Shown here: piece by piece, positions 48,714 to 59,400 of the stretch
How positions within the stretch are numbered: the stretch's first letter is position 1
Layout of the letters: each line of letters opens with the position of its first letter
From: Undaria pinnatifida
Lineage: Eukaryota > Sar > Phaeophyceae > Laminariales > Alariaceae
Direction of reading: 5' to 3'
DNA: 64,000 nt
NCBI GenBank assembly: GCA_012845835.1
Contig: JABAKD010000016.1
Location: forward strand, 7,647,919-7,711,918
Notes under the pieces: model-generated
What the model was told of the DNA's origin: nothing
What the model saw: the letters and a program-made list of their open reading frames with translations, nothing else
Databases searched by the model: none
Made by a program: the position numbers and the translations under genes

Positions 48714-50113
48714 CGCACGGTAGAGGTGCACAGAACAAAGTCCTTGAGGTCCTCACACGAGGAGCTCAATATCCCACCCGAAAAATGATTCTGAAGGCGT
48801 TCGTTGCGCAAAACCCGACGAAGCTTTTATATGCCTTAGTCCTAAAAAATATACTCCGTACTAAGTATGTACTATTCGTGAAATTACTTGACTAACGACT
48901 AACCAGTAGTTCCTCGCATGACGAGGTCGGTCGGGCAGAAGGTATACTTTTGTTTGGCGCGAAAATTGCAACCCCTACGATGGGATGAGTCGGCATGGGA
49001 TACCTCATCACGTCAGTTTCGTGAGTTCGAGCCCCGCCGAGTGCATACTCGTATAAATTCGTGTTGGGACTTTTTCTTGTGCACAAAATGACTCGTGGAA
49101 AGCGCGAGAGCGTGAATAAGCAACAACACTCGATGAAAAATCGACGAGTAGTGGGATTGCTGAACCCTATGCGCGATAAAAATTGAAGACAAGAGCCGGG
49201 GGAGAGAAGGGACGACGACACCTGTGACCACGGCTTGTTTGGTGCTCATACAGCAGTTCCTGAGATATACCATGTGAGGAGCTCCATACTGTTACAAGGC
49301 TTAGTTTGGGTAAGCTATTGGTTAACCTTTTGCAAGTGGTCAAATGGACTAATGCCCCTCTAATCTTCTTAACAAATGGCGTCGTCGACAGACCATGGGT
49401 TTTTTGGGTCGTGGTTTCAAACCCCACATCCACCATAATAAACTTTTTCAGACTTTCCCCATGTCGAACTTGAAAAATGCTCTCCCCGGTATACACAGGA
49501 AATGAAACGGCTTGGATATATTGACAGGTCCGCCCGTATATCCACCCGATCTGCTATCCCGCCGTTTCAGGGGGGGAGAGTGTTACAAGGCTTAGTTTGG
49601 GTAAGCTATTGGTTAACCTTTTGCAAGTGGTCAAACGGACTAATACCCCACTAATTTCCTTAACAATATTGACCGCGAGGCAAAAATGGTAGTGTAAACC
49701 GATGAACAATCATCCCCCATGGTCTAGTGTAGAGTCTTTCTACGGTAGCCCCCCCCGAAACTTTTCTTTGACGAAATCGCCGCTTTCAATCAAACCAGCT
49801 CCCGGACGTATCACCTCCTGAAAAACGGTAACCCTTGCCCCCCCCCGCCCGACGTCATCGTCATTCGACCGTCCTTTCTTTGCAAACACGAAAATATGTG
49901 AAGATTGTATTTTTCATAGCATCCTTCCTCGTGTCGAGCAGCCATGACCATGACCATGACCATGACCATGACCATGAACCATGACCATGACAAACGTTCG
50001 TTAAAGAAAATCGCTGGTTTTTGGGCGGGCTATCGTAGCATCAGTCTGTAGATACATAACGGGAACCTTTTGTTAAGACCGAAATGACATCCCAACGATA
50101 TTACGCATTACTT

Positions 50114-50144
<31 letters not shown>

Positions 50145-50178
50145 TATTACTATTATTATTATTATTATTATTATTATT

Positions 50179-50261
<83 letters not shown>

Positions 50262-50317
50262 CATCATCATCATCATCATCATCATTATTATTATTATCAT
50301 CATCATCATCATCATCA

Positions 50318-50357
<40 letters not shown>

Positions 50358-50377
50358 CATCATCATCATCATCATCA

Positions 50378-50450
<73 letters not shown>

Positions 50451-53400
50451 CATTGATTCTAAGTAAAAAATTCTGAGCCCCTATCATGAAGAGCTCGTTA
50501 TCTCACCCGAAACATGACTTCGAAGATGTTCGTTCGCGCAACCCGACCGACAATAATACCAATCGTAAATTTGCCATGCCAACCGATAGTTCCTCAAAAT
50601 GGTTGAGGAGATCAGTCGTTCAGAAACGTTACCCCTACCACCCCGAGATGAATGATTAGGTAAGTGTCTCGGGCGATGATGCATCTACGCTGTGCCTTCT
50701 TCGGCGTGCGCTTCCCTCCTTTGCACGCGTACCGAAGGCGAAAAAACAAAACATATCGTATACCGATCGCTTTTTCTGGAAAAATTATAGCATCGGTGCA
50801 AATAACCCCTGTGCACTCTTGACACTATTGCTAACAACCTCGACATCAAAAAGCGCGCGGCCTCACACATTTTTTTGTGTATTTTTCGCGGGAGTAGACA
50901 GGACCTTCCGCAGAAGTACGTGGAAAACTCCATGAAGCTTCTGCGAAAGCGAAACCCGTACGCAGCATGGTGTCGCTGGATGTAGTGTTCGATCAACAAG
51001 CGATGACAAGCGGGTGGCAGGTGACATGCCCAGGCGGGGAACACTCCCGGGGGGTGGGACACTTGGTCGCTCGCCTTGACATGCGATGGTAGCTCCGGAG
51101 GCAGCCACGACAGCGGATTAGGTACTGTGTCGGGATGGACGGCCACATGTTCCGCCGCAGATAGCAGCATCTCCGGGTTTTCAATGATCAGGACCTGGTG
51201 CAAATCATGCCGTTGGAGCAAGGTGTTAGGATATGAGGTTGTCGTTTTTCAATTCCGAGTGCCGGCACGTTGGAGTTCCTATTCACATGGATACTTCGAA
51301 GAAGTATGTAAATCCTGCGGCTGTTTCGCGTGAGGAAGGGGACCAAAGACAAACGCGCTAACATCTTCCACGCCTATCACCAATATTTTATCTTACTGCT
51401 CCGAATCAACGACGCCTCTATCGAGGTGCGCTGTTCAAGCCCAGGCGAGCGTTCGCTCTAAGGATAAAGCATCTCACCAGATCTCCGTGCCCGGACAAAA
51501 GATCAACCCATCGCCCCAGAAACTCTTGCTCAACCTCCAGCCGCTTGCCTTCCACCCCCCCTCTCCCGCCGCCCATCGCCATCGCTGCTGCCGTTACCAC
51601 CACGCTATCCCCGCCACCACCGGTACTACTGCTGCCGCCGCCGTCGAGTTCCACGCTACCACCTCCAGTGATAGATGTGGACCTCGATAGACCATCCGCA
51701 ACGACAGATGCGGGCCTTGATAGAGGGTCACGTGCTGACAGCTCCGCGCTATCCCGTCCAGGATCGAGACTACTGTCGTGCCCTCCAGTGCCCCCCCCGA
51801 TGGTGTGAGAGGGGGTGTCTTGAGTGCCAACGATGTCGTCTTCGTCGTGGTCGGGTATCGACAAATGGTTGCTTACCATTGCCGCGTCCAGTCTTCTCTC
51901 GAGACAAAGATCAGAGATTTTCGGATGAAAGAAACAAAGCGAAAAAAAAAATGTCGAAAAGGAGGAGAGTTTGGACAAAAGCAAGCGTATGTAGAGAAGA
52001 CGGGGATTCTTTGCTCCAGCACAAGGAGAAGAGAGAGTGTCCGATGAAAGCGAGCGTCGAAAAAATGGGGTTTTCTTCGCTCACGATAAAAGAGAAGAGA
52101 GAGTCGGATGGAAGCGAACGTAGAAAATGCGAGGTGTGATTCGCTCAAGCAAAAGGAGAAGAGAGAAGGCATCGGATAAAAGCGAGCGTATACAAAAAGA
52201 CCGTATACTCTCGCAGAATGTAAATATTTGTACAGCGAAAACATCTTCGGCGGTGTGAGAAGTAAGTTTCGTGGCATCAAATGGTCGCTTGTCATTGCCG
52301 CGTCCAGCCTTTGTGCGAGCAAAAGAGAGACCGTCGACCGAAAGCGATCGTAGAGCTGACGAGAAAATGTCAGTGCAAGTTAGATGTCACACCTGCAATG
52401 TTCAAGCGGAGCCTAAATGAAGCAGGGACTTAAGTATTGAAACAGACGCTTTGTTTTGAAACAGACGCTTTACTGGGTACAGTTATACTAAATAAATGTA
52501 TTTCGCGCCCACCGTTTTCTAGCGTCCCGTTCAATCGACAAAACGTGGCGACGGCATAGCAGTCGTGCCAATCTGCATCGCGATTGCCATTCATACTCTA
52601 GCGGTCCATCTATAGCGTCGGTAGATGCCAGAAAATGCCGTCACTATAGCGGAAACCGGAGCCACTCCGCATGCTGCCATATCTTGGGGGTCCAATTTGT
52701 GCCTAGAGATTTCACAGGCACTGTAGCGGGCAACCGGCACTGCTCAACCGGTACCACTCAACCGGCACCACTCAACCGGAACCACTCAACCGGAACCACT
52801 CAACGGGCACTTCTCAACCGGCGCCATAGAAGGACCACTAGTTTACCTGTTGGAGAGTCCAGGTCTATCCGGCATCTTGCAGTGCATCCCAAACGATCGA
52901 ATGATCTCGCACGATATGTAATGAACCAGGCGAGCTTTGTCTAAACGCTCATGACACGGGTCCCTGCAGTCGATCCGCAGCACCTGCATGATTCATTTTT
53001 TGAATGCAGGCGGGTCGTAATATACACAACACAGTTGCACGCGTCACACAGACCAGATCTCCGTTCATGATCTCTGTCATTCTTGGCAGATAGATCCCTG
53101 ATTTATATTATCTGCATGGCTTAGAATATGCTGCCGGAGGGTGCAGTCGTATGGACGGGAGGATCTAGCACATGTTCCCTTGGTTGGATATGTACTAAAC
53201 ATGTCCTGCACAACGCGCCAAACGACATGTAAAGGGTCTAGACGATCTAGATCGTGATCTGTTCGATGTCACAACAGCTGCGAAGTTTCAGACCAAGGTG
53301 TGTGTAAAGCACGAGATAATGAAATTTGAGGTCCACACGTATACTACAAGTAGAGTCCTCCCACGGCAGGGATTGATATATGTTGCACTTTTTGGGGCAA

Positions 53401-56400
53401 ACGTGTCTTACCTGTTGGGCGCCTCAAAAAAAGAACTGTCAGGTATTTCGATAATTTTACGAGTATTTTTGTTCCGGGACTAGCGCGTAGAAATGTTGGT
53501 CGTATTGCGTAGACGAGTGTCCTCGAAGTCGAATTCGGGTGATATATTGAGCTCCTGGGGAGCTTGGAAACTCTGCTGCACCTCTAGCGTGGGATGACGT
53601 TAAGAGTCGATGTGAAATGTGCTCTCACTACGAGTATCTAGCTACTGAATTGTCGTCAAGGGGGAGTGTTGGATGATGAAATGTGAGGTCCATATGTATC
53701 TAGGTGACGTACAGTCACTACGTACGAGTGCACTATCTAGCTACTGGTTTATCATCAAGGGGGCGTATTGGATTAAGTAGTTTGAGGAACATGCGCATCT
53801 ACTTGGCGCGAGGTCACCGCGCTTACAGCTACAGTCATTGTGTCTAGAAAGTGAGTCTAGGGCAAACCGACTTGATGCCACCCCGAAAATCCTTCTTGGC
53901 CGCTTCTTATCGGCCTTTGCCATATGGACCCATTGAATGGGGTCTAAAACGAGGCCATCCTTGGGAAAACCCGCTACCCTGCGCCGTGTTGTCCGCTAAC
54001 GGGCAATGTCTTACATTCTCGATCAAATTTGGCCCAGGGGAACAACATCTACAAGAGAGGCACGGCGAAAATAGTGCAAAACATTATTGTTCGTATGCCA
54101 CCCCCGTGAGAGAAAGTTTGGCCTATCATGCCTTGAAAGGGACACTATCCTCGTACTTACTCACACGACTACGATAAGCTGGTGGGTAGTGCTGTATAGC
54201 CAAAAAAAAATGTGCTTTCGAGTTCGATGAATCTCGCAAGCAATCGCAACCCTCGAGGCCCGCTCTTCGCCACATACTAGTGTAGTTAGGAGTACACTGT
54301 CAGAAAATACTCCTGCTATAATATAGCCAACCGGGCAACAGCATGCTACGCAAACATTCTCACTGTGTCTCGCTATCCTACAACCACCTTACCAACGTTT
54401 TTCGCTCCACGGTCTCATGAGTTAGGCCGCCGCCGTCCTTGTTGCGGGTGACTGATCTCGGCCGCGTTACAACGGCTCGCGAGAGGCTGCTGCGTCCGTA
54501 CTGCGGAACGCTGTCCGCAGATTCAACAACCGACACGCCCTTCGCGAAAACAAAGCAACGATAAACACGTACGTCGGGGACGGTCGTTTCGCGCGCTGAA
54601 TATGATGTTTGGGCCTTCGAAAAAACTGTTTTCGTCGTGACACTCCGCCATGCCCACACATGAAGACAAGCACCAAGTAGCATGCGTTTGTTGGTGCTGG
54701 AAAGCCTGATGATATCATCTTGCTGTGTTTCTGCCAAAATGTCGAGCTCTGCTTGAAGATAAGCTTACGCTTCATGTCACAGCTGACAACGCACGGGCTA
54801 CGGCTGCGCCGTGCGTACGTCACCTCAAATGCTGACGCTAAAAGCCAGCCGGCTCCGGGCTATTCGTGCTGTTCATGGTCGCCTGCTGTCAGCTTTTGGC
54901 TTCTGGCGCTAAAAGCCAGCCTGCTCGGGCTAGTCCTAGCGACCAAACTGGACGTAATTTAAGAGATATTCGTGCTGTACATGGCCGCCTGCTGTCGACT
55001 TCTGGCGTTAAAAGCCAGCCTGCTTGAGCTAGCCCTAGCGGCCACTCTGGACGTATTTTTAGAGTTATTCGTGTCGTGCATGGTCGCCTGGGACTAGCGG
55101 CCACTCTAGACGTAACTTTAGTTATATTTGTCACTTAAGTTCGCACTTGGTTTTCTGTTAGGATGCAGCCTAGATGTTATAGAAATTGTCGTGTCTCACT
55201 AAAGTGGATATTCTCCAAGTATTTCACCCCCACGCTACAGTAGTTAGTACTACCTACCGGTATTATAATAACACTTCGGTATTGTGCATCGTCTTTGCTT
55301 CACGCACAGGGCGCGATTGCCCTTCAGTGGGTCTGGTTTGCTGCAACCCCCCGTGGCTGTGATGCTTGACGTTATCATTATGCTGCGACCTGCATTGTAG
55401 TTGAACACAGCAAGTCGTTCCACTCCATCAATACACATACAAACAAGCACCAGGTAGGACGTACTTGGCGCCAGACAACCCGATGATTTTGTGTCACGCA
55501 CAGGGCGCGTTTTATTTTTGAAACCCCTGTGGCGTGGGTTCTTCAAGTTGTTATCATTTGACCTGTGACAGCTTTAGGGACAGAACGAATGCCGCAGCTC
55601 ATATACACTACCCCCTTACTCACCCGCCGGCCGCCAGCCGCCTCCCCCCTGCAGTACCACTCCAAGAACCCGAGCAGCGCGGTCGTCATGCCTGTCCCCG
55701 GTTGGTCTACCACAACCATGCCAATGGTCGAGGTATCTCCAAGGTAATCCGCCAACACAACCGGAAACTTCTTCGCAGTCGCTCCGCCGCCAGTCCCCGT
55801 GCTCCTACCGCCCCCCCCAGTGGTAATAGGGTCACTACTACTCCCCCCGGTGGTCCTGATACCCCCCCCGGTGGTCCTGATACCCCCCCCGGTGGAAGTA
55901 GTAGGGGAGGCACCATCTGCTTGAGTAAGAACACCGCCTAGACCACCGCCGCCATTCACTTGACCGATGCAATTTTCGCCCGGTGCTACCGCTATTTCTG
56001 CAACTGGTGTAATATCACCGTCTGCAGCACCTCCTCCTCCAATCTGATACTCGGTGGATACTCGTTTCACCCTTTCTTCGAACACGAGAAACTCGAGGCG
56101 CTGCTGGAGGCGCCAGGCCGCGGACGCTGCGTCCGCAACCGCCGTATCGGATGCGGAAGATTTTCCGCCTTTACGTCCCGCGGCGTCGGCTGCTGCGCCG
56201 CTCGCGGGTGGCGGTTCTGGCCTAAAGCCCCGGTACCGAACGACGGGAAGTTGTACAACAGCGTTTTCTAAGAGATGGCAGGCCAAGGCATGCGGGAAGA
56301 GGGACGCATCGTCTAGTCTGTCGGGGGCTGTTCGGAGCGGGTGCATCTCCTCTATAGCTCGCGATAAGTCTGTATGTAAGAACGAGGGGAGGGCAAGGAG

Positions 56401-59400
56401 GGAAAACAGAACACTACGAGGTTAGAAGGGGGGGGGGGGGGTATGGAGTTAGAACGGGGTTCCGGTAAGGGTTGCGCTAAAATGTGACAAGCCCTGGCGT
56501 GCGGGAAGAGCGGAGCATCGTCTAGCCTGTTCGGAGCTGTCCAGAGCGGGTACACCTCATCTAATGCGCGAGATAAGTCGGGGGGGGCGGGGGGGGGCAC
56601 GGAGGGAAGAAAAGTACGCGGTTTTAGCAAGAAGTGAGCTGTGCGCTCGTGCGACAAACGCACCCACCCTACCCCTTGTGCTTTAGACTGATTCTACGAC
56701 ATTCTCCCCAACAAAACAGCAATTTTCTTCGACGAACGTTTCATGGTCATGGTTCATGGCTGCTCGGCACGAGGAAGGGTGCCACGAAAATATTATCTTC
56801 GCATATTTCCTTGTTAGCAAAAGACTACTGCTACTACGACTATCGAACGATGAGGTCGGGGGGGGCAAGGGGGCACGGACTTTCAGGAGATACGGCGGGG
56901 AGCTGGTTTCGAAACCGGCGACTTCGTTAAAAAAGAAGAGTTTGGGCGGGTTACCGTAGAGCGACTCTTTACCTTCCAAAACCATGGAAAGAAATATGGT
57001 CTCGTCTTCATATCCCTGGCGGAAACGGTTTGTGTATGCCGCAATCTCTTGCTTGAGCTGTGTCATGCGCCCTTTACTCCCGTTGATAAACCGAATTACT
57101 TCAGCGATACCACCGGCTGCCTGAGGTACGTTCGTTCCGCGACAGAGGGGACGCGAAGAGGCGGGACGCGAAGAGGCGGGGGGCGAGGGCGGGGGGGGGA
57201 AGGCGTACTCCTTTGGTGCTTGCCTTAGTGATTTGACCATCGACCGCGCGCCCCTTTGGAGACGGACAACCGTTCCTACTCCTAATAGAGGCACCTCCAA
57301 CATTTGGGCGCTCATGACGCTTTTTTCCATAATTAGTTGCTGTTTTTTGCTTGTCTTGTCTTGTCTTGTCTCTTGCCTTGCATTGCACTGCAGGAAGGCG
57401 TTATCATATCGGGCATGGGCGTTGTCCTTGCGACCATAGAACTTCGCGTATCTACAATGCCGGGAAGGAGCACGTCTGGGTTTTTACCCTAACCAGGTAG
57501 TAGGCATTGCTTGCGCCAACGACGCAGCGGGGGTGGGGGGCACGCACAAGACGGAGACTACCAGTTGTAACCGCCTCGATGTAAACCCCCTTTGAACCGC
57601 TCGCACCCACGTTTTTGATAAAAAATTACTTGGACATAACGCGGTATGGGATAGTTTTAACGAGTACAGACGAAACAAGAGGCTGGAATCGGAATTAGAG
57701 CCTACTACTGTAAAGCACAAAGCAAAAAAAAAATGGAAAATGGTCACATATGAGTTGATCGTCAACGTGGAACTCTCTTTCGAAAAAGTGACTAATAGCC
57801 TTAGTCGTGAACCCTCGGTTGCTCTACGGACGGACGGAGCTCCTCAATTTACGATATCCCCAATGCGTTCGGCGTGTCTTCCTGGTGGTTATAGCACCAT
57901 CCACTGCTTAGAAGACCTCTCAGTCACAGGCTATATATCACTACCGACTACACCACTCAGCCACTGCTGTGACTGAGTGGTCTAGTGGGCAGTGCTATAT
58001 AACCAACAACGGACTGAATTGCACCATCTACTCTTAACAGACCAATCAGCCACTCTGTGAATGGGTGGTCTATTGGAAAGTGCTCCTCCGCAAGTTAAGA
58101 TCGACTATACATACTAAGTATTGAAACATCATCGGGGGACAGCCTCGTGGAGACACTACAAACATCGACAACGGCGCTCTACTGTACAAGGGATCGCGAG
58201 CTTTTGTGTTGATAAACATGCTGCGTGAGTTACACTTTCCGGTGGTTTCTTCCTCGTACCCGGTATTTATGTCCACAAGAACAACGACGGCAGTGTATCG
58301 TCACACAAAACACGAGCATTATTAGTGTTCCGCGCACCATCTTCTGGCTCGGGTGGAGCTCGCTCTGCAGGCACGGAGCGCGTGTGTAGAAGAAAGCGTG
58401 GTCGGTCATCAGCCCCCGTTGCGCCACGACAGCTCCCTGCGATACCAACCCTGAGGTTCTCACTTCGTACACGCGCGGTAAGTCCACACAGGAAAGCAAA
58501 ACATCAAGGGCATGCGGCTGTCACGGCAACAATACAAGAATGGCCAACATCTCCGAGTGTAGTAGATACAGGGGTTCAACGGTAAATGACTGAATTATGT
58601 CGCCGACGCACGCCTTTGAACCCGAGATGTCGACTTTTTTTATGCGTGGCGCTACATCTGCGAACGACGTGACGCCAGCGATGTGACGCAATGCTATCAT
58701 ACGAAAGAGGTGTAGAGCCAGCTTGTTTTCGGGAGGCTCCGTTCTTCCTGAGCTCTACGCACTTTATATCCAAAATCTTATTTTCGTTTGAAAAAAGGGA
58801 AAAATGCAACCCCACGAACGGTCCCAAAAACGGCGAACCAAAAAAATGGTAGAAGCGCAATGGCATTTCCTATCGTATTGGGGCAATCCCCCAGCTAAGA
58901 GGTCCTGTTGTCAGAAATAGCTCGGCTGAAAAGCGCACCCTCCATCGTATCACATGTTGTCCAACCCTTTGGCATGATGCTCATCACTCAATTGCTGCTC
59001 CTCCCCAGATCGGCCGATAAGATGTTTTTCCCTTAGTGACCTTTCGGACCAGCTGTGGTCACGGGTGTCTTCTTTTCCCTCCCCCACCGGTACACGCCTT
59101 CATTTTTACCGCGCATAGGGCCCCATATTCCCGCTTAACAGATATTTTATGCTCGTCGATTTTCGTCGAATATTGCACTAAACACCTGTGATCCAATAGT
59201 CTGTGCCCCTGTCTGCCTCAATACAAGTCTCAGGGCCTACGCGGGGAGGAGAGAGGGCGGGGGGCTCGTCCGTGTCATGCAGCGCGTGCGCGAAAGCAGC
59301 GCGCAGCCCGCACGATTTTCTACAACGAGCGCACGAAATCCGGCAATGTGCAGCATGAACTTCTTGCAACGTCGATCGCTGGTTTCGTTTGCGCCGGCAA

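Noticed and set aside
50073-50487. Poly-Leu/Ser, Ile/Met and Asn/Asp open frames
   Set aside because: They are the three readings of an ATT/ATC microsatellite.
53851-54177. 108-codon plus-strand open frame with ordinary composition
   Set aside because: No domain, no splice context and it lies in an intron of the large gene; not enough to call a gene.
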